Assembly (NCBI GenBank): GCA_037951165.1 | Contig: JBBDHG010000160.1 | Location: 1,546,001-1,610,000 of the forward strand | Source of the DNA: Lophius americanus | Lineage: Eukaryota > Chordata > Actinopteri > Lophiiformes > Lophiidae | DNA length: 64,000 nucleotides | Reading direction: 5' to 3' | Shown here: positions 1 through 10,490 of the stretch, in pieces | How positions within the stretch are numbered: the first letter of the stretch is position 1 | How the letters are laid out: every line of letters begins with the position of its first letter | Notes under the pieces: generated by a model | Told to the model about the DNA's origin: nothing | The model's input: only the letters and a program-made list of their open reading frames with translations | Databases searched by the model: none | Position numbers and translations under genes: made by a program

Positions 1-148
1 AATTGGGGGTTTCTGCAACACAGGCAAACTTACTCCACCATGCTGGAGATGTTTGCTTTGTGTAACTTGAGCACAAAGGAGGAGTAGTGCCTTAAACGCT
101 CTAAGTGGATGCCATCCTTGTGTTTGCACTTACAATAATTAAATTATA

Positions 149-155
<7 letters not shown>

Positions 156-180
<25 letters not shown>
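156..180. repeat. (TA)n microsatellite
   Basis: Uninterrupted alternating T/A run of 25 bases. It ends abruptly at a CCCCC tract. Confidence 0.95.
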
Positions 181-242
181 CCCCCGTTTTGCTTTTACAT
201 CCAAGTGTTCGTTATTTCGCGTCAGTAGAAGCAGCAACATGT

Positions 243-289
243 CAATGCAACCACTAGGTTACTCTAGGAGTGCTCTAGTGGTTGCAATG
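243..289. repeat. Imperfect inverted repeat (hairpin)
   Basis: The left arm 243-257 (CAATGCAACCACTAG) pairs with the right arm 275-289 (CTAGTGGTTGCAATG) at 14 of 15 positions around a 17-nt loop. A TTGCATTG follows directly. It may be a palindromic miniature-element remnant. No function can be assigned. Confidence 0.75.
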
Positions 290-1339
290 GTTGCATTGAA
301 AGGTGTCACACGTAGGTATTACAGGCTTTATTAAATAAAACGTCCATATCAAACCTCCAAAACGTAGAATGAGTAACAAAAATAGATGAAATGTAACAAG
401 GGGGTCTAATTTTTTTTACAGCTTTTTTTTACCTCGAGCTTTCATACCGTAAACGTGCTGTTGTTTTTTTCCGTTTTCCCCTCGCACATTTGCTTCTTCT
501 ATACATCGTTTTATTGTGAGGACCCTATGCTCTTCCTACTCTTCACCATGCCTGCTTCCGGAAATTTTCCTTATTTTTTTTCTTCCCTCTCTCTAAGTGC
601 CAGGCAGGTAAAGAGGACATTGTTCGCCGTTGCCCGGATTTGAGGCTATTATTTCAGACAAAGAGCAGAGAACATTATGGATTGCCTAACACAGTTCTGC
701 AGTCAGAGCAGAGAGCGTACTTGCGTGAGTCCACAGCTGGGACGATGCGACAAAAAAGTGGCAGTTGTGGTGATAAAAACTGAGCCGTGGGGAGTTGTAG
801 AGTGAAGAGCGTGACCCAGTTGCCCACTGACGCTCAGAGAGACCGAGTCACTTTGTTGCTGCAATGACTTTCACCTTGTACAACGCTTGGTGCTACTTCA
901 GACGAGTGTCGGGGTGTGTGACAGCGAGGTCATTGATACTGGCCTCAGTCATTAAATGACAGGTATAACAATTACAGTAATAGGGGAATAACACTAAAGC
1001 ATCCTTTACTGTTCTGTGTAGCAGCAGCTCTACCTGCTAGGTAAGGATGGATTTGTTCTGCCTGGATGAGGAGCGTTCTCTCACAATCCCTGGACCCCGG
1101 TCCAAAACAGTGTGTGACAATAAAGGCTCTTCTAGAGTTGAATCTGTTAAGATTTCTTAAATAGTTCAACATAACAAACTTTTTTCTCTTCATTTGACCA
1201 ACTCCTGAGGTGCAACAGGTAGTACTCTAGGGAGAGGGTACAGGTGTAGAGCCCTGCTCAAGCATACTTTGATATATAGACCACCTTGGATCAAACCGGG
1301 GAAGTAACAAACAAACACACCATCCATCCATGCATAGGG

Positions 1340-2448
1340 CTGACTTCCTCAAATCCACTGGACTTACCTCCTCAAATCCACTGGACTTACCTCCTCAAAC
1401 CCACTGGACTGATTCCTCAAACCCACTGGACTGACTTCCTCAAACCGACTGGACTGACTTCCTCAAAACCCCTGGACTGACCTCCTCAAACCCACTGGAC
1501 TGACTTCCTAAAAACCACTTGACTAATCTCCTCAAAACCACTGGACTGACTTCCTTAAACCCATTTGACCGAATTCCTCAAACCCAGTGGACTGATTTCC
1601 TCAAACCCACTGGACTTAGCTCCTCGAACCCACAGGACTACCTTCCTCAAATCAGTGTACTTACCTCCTCAAACCCACTGGACTAACTTCCTCAAACCCA
1701 CTGGACAGACATCCTCAAACCCATTGGACTGACTTCCTCAAACCCACTGGACTGACTTCCTCAAACCGACTGGACTGACTTCCTCAAAACCCCTGGACTG
1801 ACCTCCTCAAACCCACTGGAGTGACTTCCTCAAAACCACTTGACTGATTTCCTCAAAACCACTGGACTGACTTCCTTAATGCCACTGGACAGACATTCTC
1901 AAAACCACTGGACTGACTTCCTCAAACCCACTGGGCTGATCTCCTCAAAACCACTGGACTGACTTCTTTAATCCCACTGGACCAATATTCTCAAAACCAC
2001 TTGACTGACTTCCTCAAACCCACTGGACTAATCTCCTCAAAACCACTGGACTGACTTCCTTAAACCCATTTGACCAAATTCCTCAAACCCAGTGGACTGA
2101 TCTCCTCAAACCCACTGGACTTAGCTCCTCAAACCCACAGGACTACCTTCCTCAAATCAGTGTACTTACCTCCTCAAACCCACTGGACTAACTTCCTCAA
2201 ACCCACTGGACTGACTTCCTCAAACCCACTGGACTAACCTCCTCAAACCCACTGGACAGACTTCCTTAATCCCACTGGACAGACATTCTCAAAACCACTG
2301 GACTGACTTCCTCCAACCCAATGGACTGATTTCTTCAAACCCACTGGACAGACATTCTCAAAACCACTGGACTGACTTCCTCCAACCCAATGGACTGATT
2401 TCTTCAAACCCACTGGACTGATTTCCACAAAACCACTGGACTGACTTC
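1340..2448. repeat. 23-bp minisatellite with higher-order duplications, about 48 copies
   Basis: The monomer is close to CCTCAAACCCACTGG followed by ACTGACTT, repeated for about 1.1 kb with point variants (for example CCTTAATCC, CATTCTCAAAACC). Multi-monomer blocks are themselves duplicated. A block starting near 1556 recurs near 2061 (505 bp, about 22 units). A block near 1441 recurs near 1762 (321 bp, about 14 units). A three-unit block starting at 2279 recurs at 2348 (69 bp). Open frames inside it on both strands are periodic translations of the repeat, not genes. On the - strand some units contain AGGTAAGT. Confidence 0.97.
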
Positions 2449-4440
2449 AGGTCTATTCAAATCAGCCAACGTTTTTCCAGCAGCAGCACACATTTGACTT
2501 TTTTTTCTAAATTTCTGCCCATTGAGGATAGTTAATTTTCTGTCATATTTTTCTGAACCCATAAATGTTTTAGAGTAACACCAGGAGCATATAATTATTG
2601 GAGCTGTATGATAGCTGAGAGCTGCTCCCGTAGCTGTAGGAGGTTGTTAGCAGAGCTAACATACATGGATTTTGTTTCTCCCGTCCGGCACTAATTGCAC
2701 AAAAATCCAGGCTATTATCGAATAGTGGCATAATGTAATGGTACATGCAGCTGCTGATGTTTTTGGCAAGAATTCAGAAACGTTTGCTTTCAGTTCTACC
2801 CGATGAGGAGCTTATACTAACAGCCGGCTAAACACTCCCACTCCCTGAAGCTGAGGGTTTAAAGAGCCGACTGTTTTCATGCTTCATCTGATTCTTCACC
2901 ATCTCCCCATCATACCTTTGGATCCCCCTGAGATTTAATGGATGCTTTAAAAAAAAAAAAAAAGCGTGGATGTACCTTTGTTAAAATGAAAAGGTGTTAT
3001 GGAAAATGCAGCAGTCAGAAAAACAACATTTTTGAATAAGAATATAAATATAACAGCATCTTCACGATTGATTCAACAGTGAAAAGTGTCTTTTTGCTTT
3101 ATTCATTTTGTCGGGCATTTGTACTCTTTCTGGACACGAAACATCTGCTTCACAAACCTAGAACATAACATTAATATCTTATATTTTCACAGGATTGATG
3201 CTTTTAATATCAGTCCTGGTCATAAGTAGCAATTATTCATTTATTTTCACGATATTAACCCGCGAAAGAAAATTTGTTTAGAAGATGACCCTGTTTTTTT
3301 AATGAACAAAAATGATACAAAACTATAATTGTTTTTGTAATTATACCAATTATTTCGAAATAAACTGATCATGATACATTATGACATTTTTTTCAGTTTT
3401 AGATTTTAAAAAAAACATTAATTTTGACATTTTATTACATTTTGTTATTTGTAAACATAGAAAAATCTGGTAAATAAATAAAAACATATCTATATAATTC
3501 AGATCTCGATACATTGATGACTGGATTTATATAAACACACATACTTACAGTTGGATTATTTATTATATCAGCATGACTGTCTTTAAGTTCTTTATTTTTA
3601 ACCTATGGAACACAGGTTTCCCTTTTTTTTGGTTTGTAATTCGATAACTAAAACTTCAGTGTTTATGTTCCCAATACTAGAAAAGAAACAATACTAACAA
3701 AACTAAATACGCGTTTTTTGTCGTACAAAGCCATCATAGAACATATAATGGGCTCAAAATTCCATACAGTTGGTTTAAGAAACACACAGCACGGAGGACG
3801 GAGCGTAAGTAAATATCATCAAGTCAGAACACATACACAATTCTGACCAACATTACTGCTGGTGTAATTCTGCAAAATAAGAGCACTTAAAAATACACTA
3901 CACAACTGGAAACATAAGCATGTGCTGATTACATACTCAACTGGAAAAAAAATGTTATAGAATCATATTCTAACAGTTTTTGCTAAAAAGTAAGGGATCG
4001 TCATCAGCAGGAATCATTGACTGCGCATACTGAAAAAAAACAGGCCTGTTTTTGAATTTCTTGTTTGCACAAGATTATTTTAGATTTAAAAAAAATTGTC
4101 AAGGGACTCAACTTGTCCAAAAAAAAAAAAAAAAAAAAATCTGAAAAATGTTGAGGCAGCAGCGTAACCAGGAGAGAATCGTCTCCTGGAGTCGGTTATA
4201 AAAGAATCACTGCTGGAACACACCTTGGATTAATGTTTCCATCTCCCAACACCTGCGCTTTGGGTGACACATTTTATCTAAGGTTGAAATGAGTCAAGAA
4301 ATAAGCTTGATTAAACTTTAGAGAAAAAAAAAAACTTTATTAATCCTACTCTACCTGAGTTTATTAGCCTTTTATGAGCAGTTGTCAAATTAAAAAGTCA
4401 ACGCTTTGGGGGTTTGTCATCCTTACTAAACTATGATCTC
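2449..4440. other. AT-rich non-coding stretch
   Basis: Very AT-rich, with many homopolymer runs, including a roughly 22-base poly(A) near 4118-4139 and shorter A or T runs at 2950, 3290 and 4320. No family was recognised and no credible open frame was seen. Confidence 0.6.
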
Positions 4441-5070
4441 AACTAAATGGAAAGCAGGTACGGCAGGGGCGCACTAAATCATGTTGACAATTGCTAATGA
4501 ATATTCCAGGTGCTGGAAAGGCAGAGCGCGGAGCTCTGCTGCCTCCCAGATAATGTGCAACCAGACTCCAGGTAGAGGATTTACATTAGTCATCAGAAGC
4601 GGCGGCGTGCTTCCCTCTATATTCTATATGAATATGAAAGCCACTTTGAATTCCTCAGAAATGTCCCCTTTTTTTTTTTTTTTCCCTCCCCCTCATGCAA
4701 AATATGAGATGCCTCCGCCGGTTCAAAGATAATATGCATTGTCACGGAATCTGGTTTACAGCATTTCACAGCTGGGTTCCTGCTTTTTGAGGAGGGGACC
4801 GGTGAAAGGAGGAGAAACACAAAGAAGTCGGCGGCTGCATTGCAAAGAATCGTGCTGATGACGCCGTCTTTTCCCGATTGCTCTGCAGCTTTTTGCAGGT
4901 TGCAATTTGTGGCTGGAAGGATTAACGAGGAGGGTAGTTTCCCTCATGGTCAATTACTCCACCTTGGTCAACATCCCAACACCGCCAACTTCTGGCCAGC
5001 GACCTTTCACCCTGTAGCATCATCGCTCTTCCCTGTTCTTGCTTTGGCTTTGCCAGAATGCTCCTGAAAA
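4441..5070. other. Candidate conserved non-coding element (unverified)
   Basis: A unique, non-repetitive, moderate-GC block set in AT-rich DNA. It is dense in short motifs typical of developmental enhancers: ACAATTGCTAATGAATATTC near 4480, octamer/POU-like ATGCAAAATATG near 4696, and AATATGCAT near 4732. It is interrupted by a T-rich run at about 4668-4683. Several short frames on both strands cross it and none dominates. Conservation is inferred from composition only. Confidence 0.3.
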
Positions 5071-5208
5071 ACTACCTTAAAACTTCAAATATCCATTAAT
5101 TATGAATATAAGAAAAGTTTTGTTTTTTTTAAGTAATCAATTTACAATTCCTTTTATTCGGCCTTTATTAAGGCATAAACACAGATTAGGAGTGTGGAAT
5201 GTAAAAAT

Positions 5209-5297
5209 GTATATGTATGTATGTATATGTGTAAATATATATATATATACATATACACACATTGATATATATACATTCATATACATTTATACGTACA
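5209..5297. repeat. TATG/TA/CA-rich compound microsatellite
   Basis: Impure alternating pyrimidine-purine tract of ATGT, TA and CA steps. An open frame through it translates to low-complexity Tyr/Ile/Thr and is an artefact. Confidence 0.85.
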
Positions 5298-6430
5298 GCC
5301 AAAGTCCCTCTTTGGGGAACATTTTTGGGTTCACTGGCCGTCCAAACGTGCCAAATGGAGAGCGCACCTTGTCCATTTCCACAAAGGCTGTGCAGAATAA
5401 CATGAACTTTGTGGTATTTCTATCACATTTGAGGCCGTGTTTATTAAAACGTTTCTGAGAAAATTCAACGATTATTTTTGTTTCATGGTATTCCTGTGAA
5501 ATAATGATGCTATAGCGTTTTTCTTGAAAAAAAAAAGAAGCAGATAAGGATAGAAATATTTCTAATACAACCTAGAAAGCCGGGTCAGATGGACAGCATT
5601 ACCCTCAACAACATTAGAACTACTCACCTCAGACTTAGAAAAAGTGGGTGACTTTTAGAACTGATCATTTTAAGACAGTAACAGTAACAATGTCACTGAC
5701 ACTGAAAGTGAAGGGATTCTGGTCTTACCTGCCCGAAAACATCAAGATTATGTAAATATACCTGATAGCTCTGGTGCTGTTTTAAGTTTTTGTTTTTGGG
5801 TTTGTCATTCAAGCGTGGCTCAATTTAGAAATAACCAATAAGTTCATCCATCAGTTATCTGTGCAGTTGGGGAATAAGAGAGAAATATGAATAATTGCAA
5901 AACTAATATGGGGGAGAAAAAAACACAACAGGATAAATAAGACAAAAATAAATAATTAAATGAACTTAAAAACTAAATGCCCTTACCCTCATTTTAAAAC
6001 ATTAATGTCTTGTTTCGCATTAATACCTCAGATAAATGAGTGTCCTTGGAGGTGCTGATGATAAAATAGATACCATGTGTTTTGTGCTGACTCAGCTTAA
6101 TGCCTTTGCCCGGTAATTATTTGTGACTGCTGAGGGTCGCTGGTTTTAAAGCCGACAGCAAAAGAAAAAACTCTTTAACTTTGTGCTTAACTTGAAAAGG
6201 CCCTCGACCCCTATTTTTAAATATTTATTTCATCAGCAATTTGGATATATTTACAGCTATTTAAGTGGTGATGGACCCAACTACACATATCACATCAGGT
6301 TTAACTAACCCAGGAGAGAAGTTATTTGTCCAACCCTTTGTCTACATTAAGGTCGTTTTGAATAAGTTTTATTTTACGTTTATGAACCACTTCATATAAT
6401 AATGATAACATTGAAGCACACACCACCCGC
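5298..6430. other. AT-rich non-coding stretch
   Basis: No repeat family or gene was recognised. TGCTGACTCAGC at 6087-6098 is a palindromic MARE/AP-1-like motif (TGCTGA-C-TCAGC), the only recognisable transcription-factor-like palindrome here. Confidence 0.5.
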
Positions 6431-6439
6431 CTTCCTAAA

Positions 6440-6725
6440 GACAACTTGTACTGTTGGACACAATCCATAATGGGCACAATTATTTATTATTTTACTTGTG
6501 CAATACTGAATTTATACATGTACAATATTACTTATTAAATCTCTGCAATTTGTACCTGAGGGTGTTAAACTGTGTTATAAATGAAATGTATTATCATCAT
6601 TATTATTGCAGTATGTATCCAGGGAAAAATCTCTTTTTTTTTTGCTGTTCTGAGCTCCGTTTTAGGTTGTGCACCTGAATTTCTAAGCACAGAATACCTG
6701 AATAAATCTTGAATAATGATAATGA
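6440..6725 (+). repeat. Possible LINE 3'-end fragment
   Basis: A low-complexity 3'-UTR-like stretch (CTCTGCAATTTGTACCTGAG, then TTATCATCATTATTATTG, later GAATAAATCTTGAATAATG) resembles the A/T-rich tails of teleost LINE copies. I see no coding motif, so the assignment is weak. Confidence 0.25.
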
Positions 6726-6784
6726 ATTCCCTGCGTAGTGCAAACAATGCCCATGACTTATTTCCTCAAACGAAATGTGAAGTT

Positions 6785-7040
6785 AATCCGAAAAAATGTT
6801 TTTCCTGAAAAAGCTCCCCCTAGTGTGTAAAATATGAACTATTAGGGTAAAATAGGATATGTACAAAATAGATCTCCTGAAGTTGATTCATATGGACCAA
6901 ATTCTGACTTAACCGGACCAACGGTTGAGAAATTATTGCCCAAAGACTTTTGTAGATAAATCTTCCCAAAGCGTCAAAACTATGCAATCCTTTTTCCAAA
7001 AATCAATCCAGTTCTTCCTCACACTAAGGTCTATGTTGTA
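6785..7040 (-). repeat. Unclassified interspersed repeat (CTAGGGGGAG / AACGGTTG family)
   Basis: It carries GCTCCCCCTAGTGTGTAAAA near 6812, then CCAACGGTTGAGAAATTATT near 6920, then AATCCAGTTCTTCCTC near 7005. The last two blocks recur in the same order in the copy at 15536-15680, and the first recurs near 23006. Orientation is set relative to the copies reading CTAGGGGGAG on the + strand at 17.6-20.1 kb. No open frame or terminal repeats were identified. Confidence 0.7.
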
Positions 7041-7499
7041 TTAATACCAAACCAAAACTGGCAGAATGTTTCAAGTCAGCACTTTTGGCAGAAGTTTACA
7101 TCACAGTTTGTTTTCACGCTTCGATGCCGTCAGACGCCATCATCTTGAAAACGTATGTTTACGTCTGTACAATGCATCAGTCCATTTTTTTTATTGTTCA
7201 TGTACATTTCTGATCTCAAAAAAAATATATAGAGACTGACAATTATGGCATTATTTTTGTGCCAAATTCTTGAGAGGCAGGTAGATTATCTGCAGACGGA
7301 AAAATAAACTATGACTATAAAGACTTCTTGAACAAAGAATAACTTCTATCTTCTAACATCCTATTCTGTCCTACGAAATTTTATTTATTTATTTTTATTT
7401 ATAACAATCCACATATATAATACACATTGTTACAATATGCAAGAGAATAAATGATCATCTTTAGTCAAACTATATTTCTGCCTTTTATTGGATCTATTC

Positions 7500-7712
7500 T
7501 CAGACTTAATTTTTTTGTATTTCTCTTTTTTTCAGATCTTTTATAAATTTGATTTTATGTATTTTTCATGAATTGATGTATTAATGTCTTGTTTTTTAAT
7601 TCTCTTTTGCAGTTTTTAGTACCACACTGTAAAACACTTTGAGTTGCATGTTATGTATGAAGGGTGCAATGTAAATAAAATGTGGAATTATTGTTATTAT
7701 TACTACTATAAA
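7500..7712 (+). repeat. L2-type LINE 3' end
   Basis: The sequence ACACTGTAAAACACTTTGAG, then TTGCATGTTATGTATGAAGG, then GTGCAATGTAAATAAAATG, and a final (TTATTA)-like tail follows the well-known 3' terminus of teleost L2/Maui-type LINEs: the 'tgtaaagcactttgagt ... ataaataaa ... (tta)n' pattern. It is 5'-truncated, as expected for target-primed insertion. Confidence 0.75.
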
Positions 7713-8640
7713 TAACTCATTGAAATTAACTTGTTATCTTGATAACCCTAAGTGAAACATTCGGTGTGACAGACTTCAACAGTCAACTATTTGGCGTATT
7801 TTTTTGCATTTAAATATACCCAGTTCTCGTATGGATTTTATAATTTCAATAAATTGAAATGTTGGCTTAATCGTGTTTTAAACCCTCCATTCTGTGTAAC
7901 TTAAACTTTGATTATTGCTGTTGTGTTGCGTTTTCCAGGACCAACTTTTTGTGGCAGGGAGCAACAAAGACGGATGAGTTCATTTATCAGGCCTCATGTT
8001 TTGCTAACACTGTGTGGCCAAGTGCCCGGCAGCCTACGTAGAGTCTCCCGGACAGTTTAACCTTGAACACAGGGGGTGTATCAGCACTGCTAGCCGCTGT
8101 AACCCTGCCAAGAGGCAGGGGCACCTTTCACTGGCTGCGCTGCAACAAGCAGTTATTGTCAGCGAGATCCAATTGCTTTAAAATGGATAAACCCTTATCA
8201 GAAGGCTGCAGTACGGACTATTGTTGCAGTTCCAGTATTTATACCACGTAAATGGCGCCACTGTTTTCATGCTTCCACCAAAGGGAGCATAGTGTTAAAT
8301 TTTCATGTCTGTCTGTGCGTAACGGGGGATACGGTACCCACATAGTCAAAAAAATATTTATATTTGTGAAAGGGAGCAAACCGAAATGAAACCATCCATG
8401 TTCAGATGTGCATAAAATGTGGGGGAAAAAAGTCACATTCAAATGAAAAAATTCTGGGAAGCACATCTTCAGGTTCCTTACAAAGTGTGCGTGAAATACC
8501 ACTGAATTCTATCCATCGTTCTTTTGAGCAGATGTGGATAGACTACTGGCTGTTACCCCCGGACAGACAGAAAAGGTAACCCTGTTCTGCTCGTATTTAC
8601 TTCATATATGATAAAGGTTATGGTCCCTCACAAAATGAGT
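7713..8640. other. Non-coding stretch, no gene recognised
   Basis: Part of this stretch (about 8040-8200) is less AT-rich and unique. The open frames are short, overlap on opposite strands and have no recognisable domain. Confidence 0.5.
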
Positions 8641-8935
8641 TTATTCAGTTGCATCCGTCTCCTTTGACACAAATTTCCTAGTTTTGCTTTTTCGGCTAAC
8701 TTCTTTGCCAACCTGATATTTGTTTTGGCTTGCCTGAAATATTGCCGCAGTGCCCTCCGCAACTTAAGGTGGTGCTCCGCATCGATAAGATCTGTGAAAA
8801 CACAGATCACAACTATATGTGAGATGAACACAGAGCACACACTAAAGGCTCCATCAGTATTCGTATACAACTTGAATAAAAGCCCCAGAAATGTGCCTTT
8901 AGGAACTATACTTTTTTTTCCTTCTTCTTTCATTC
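8628..8935 (-). pseudogene. LINE reverse-transcriptase fragment, unit C of a tandem triplication
   Basis: An open frame of about 101 codons on the - strand contains VPKGTFLGLLFKLYTN, a degraded match to the GVPQGS-V-LGPLLF motif of LINE reverse transcriptase (RT), the segment just before the catalytic YADD block. Its flanks (GACACAAATTTCCTAG near 8667, TTGAATAAAA near 8872) match flanks of the two following units at 310-355 bp offsets. A CR1/L2/Rex1-type LINE is the best guess. There is no intact catalytic core and no full-length reading frame, so it is a fossil. Confidence 0.6.
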
Positions 8936-8999
8936 AGACATGGAATTACTCAAAAAATACTAAAGAAAGTAGACCCATTTCACTTCAGTGAGTATTTCC

Positions 9000-9245
9000 T
9001 GCAGGGAAGGCGTCTTTGTCCATGCGCACAAATCTTTTATGGTTTTACCTTTTCACTTTTTTCTTCTTTCGCATGTCCGTTGACGTTGGTCCTGTCTTGC
9101 TTGTATAATAGTGTAACTATAATAGTGTAACTATTATACAAGCAGAAACTTTGCTTTTGAGCTTGTGGCAGCAAGTAGCAGTTGAACAAAAGAGCCTCCA
9201 TCACTGAGCCTTAGAAAACCCCACAAAAGGATATTATCCACTCAG
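9000..9245 (-). pseudogene. LINE reverse-transcriptase fragment, unit B of the triplication
   Basis: Reading the - strand from 9224 gives a broken version of the same motif: GVF, a stop, then GSVMEALLFN. Its right flank GTTGAACAAAAGAG and left flank GCGTCTTTGTCCATG align with unit A, 313-354 bp downstream. It is more decayed than unit A and contains the hairpin at 9098-9144. Confidence 0.6.
9098..9144. repeat. Perfect 15-bp inverted repeat over a 14-bp tandem duplication
   Basis: The arms 9098-9112 (TGCTTGTATAATAGT) and 9130-9144 (ACTATTATACAAGCA) are perfectly complementary around a 17-nt loop. In addition AATAGTGTAACTAT occurs twice in direct tandem (9107-9120 and 9121-9134). The structure is absent from the two sister units. 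Confidence 0.85.
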
Positions 9246-9304
9246 ATGTGCAATTAGCCATACATACTTTCCAACCATGCGCTGTTGTCATCAGCGCTAA
9301 TTGA

Positions 9305-9600
9305 GTTTTTCCTGTTTCCGAGGCGTCTGTGTCCATAGACACAAATTTTCAAGTTTCACTTTTTTCATTTTTTGCTTCTTTGTTGTGTCCGTAGACATTT
9401 GATGTGTCATGTTTGAATTATGGCTACACCGCCTCCAACAATTTGTAGTTGCTCCGACAGTATCCTTATAGATCCTGAGCATAGAGCATAAATGGACCAG
9501 AAAGAAATGAGAGGGCCAGAGGGAGAATGTAGATGTTGAACAAAAGGGGCCCCAGAACTGAGCCGTGTGGAACTCCTCAAAACATTTATCCACACTGAGG
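9305..9600 (-). pseudogene. LINE reverse-transcriptase fragment, unit A of the triplication
   Basis: The - strand reads GVPHGSVLGPLLFNIYILPL at about 9575-9516, a near-consensus L2-type LINE RT motif. It continues for only about 20 more codons before degenerating, and the YADD box is not visible. It is the best preserved of three tandem copies. An overlapping frame of about 111 codons is a shadow frame and not the RT frame. Confidence 0.8.
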
Positions 9601-10490
9601 TCTCTTCCCTTAAACAGAGTTTCTGTACACAAGTAGTGGATGCTATTATGATTATTTGTGTTACTTGAGATACAGTTTTATGATTAAACTAGTCTTAAAT
9701 CTCACATAGTATATGTAGGCTAGGTCACGTAGCTTTCTCCTTGTTGTCCTTTTCCCAGCAGGCCCTAAGGGTCAAGAGGTCAGTTTGCCTGTGGTTTGTT
9801 AACCCATCCGTCATTTTGATTAAGAGCAAGATATATTGACATCCCGGGGGGCGGGGCTGTAATGGGCCATGGCTATATAAAGGTTGTCAACCCCTTGAAC
9901 TTTCTCAGCCATCAGCCCCTCATGACGTTGGCCAATAAAAATTAAATATATTCACATTTATGTTTTAATACAACATAATTCTACTACAGAACTCTTTATT
10001 GTGAGTTGAGTCGGAAGATACCGAATTTTCTTACAACCCTGTAAGGTTTCCGAGGTCGTAAGGTAATTTAAACGATTTATAAAGAAAAAACAAAAACTAT
10101 AGAAAAAAACACAACAGGATGCCAGGGGAGGGGAAGCTCTCCTCTAGCAGGTTCTTAGCTTCCAGAAACTCTAACCAACACACACAAGCCCAATCACAAA
10201 CACAATTTCATACACTCTGACTCGTAGAAAGCATATTATGTTCATCCATTCAATTCTCTAATTATGGGCTATGATGATGAATTCAGCAAAATGAAAACTC
10301 GAAATAGTGAATATTTCTCCTCCAGGAGTTAGACAAAAGAAAAGCAATCCTGAAAATAAGTCAACTTTTATACTATTGGCAGCAATTATTTTTTGTATAT
10401 GTGCTATAGCTATATCTCTGTTAGCCACCGTGCATTCCTTTGTAAGATGGTATGAAGTCGAAAATGTACAACAGGGCATTAATCATGGAT
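9601..10490. other. Non-coding stretch, no gene recognised
   Basis: Mixed-composition DNA. I see no family match and no structured RNA. CATCCCGGGGGGCGGGGC at 9841-9858 is an isolated GC-box-like motif, with TATATAA at 9874-9880 downstream. No supporting exon follows. Confidence 0.45.

Larger units (their letters stand above)
1..1339. other. AT-rich non-coding stretch, no gene recognised
   Basis: Apart from the (TA)n run and the hairpin listed separately, nothing in this stretch matches a family I recognise. The open frames are short, with low-complexity translations. I see no splice-site pair or RNA gene. Confidence 0.6.

Noticed and set aside
2243..2428. Periodic - strand open frame in the minisatellite
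   Set aside because: The 23-bp unit reads in all three frames over 69 bp, so the repeated peptide is a by-product of the tandem array.
9841..9880. Promoter (GC box followed by TATATAA)
   Set aside because: No exon, start codon context or CpG island follows. Such words are common by chance.
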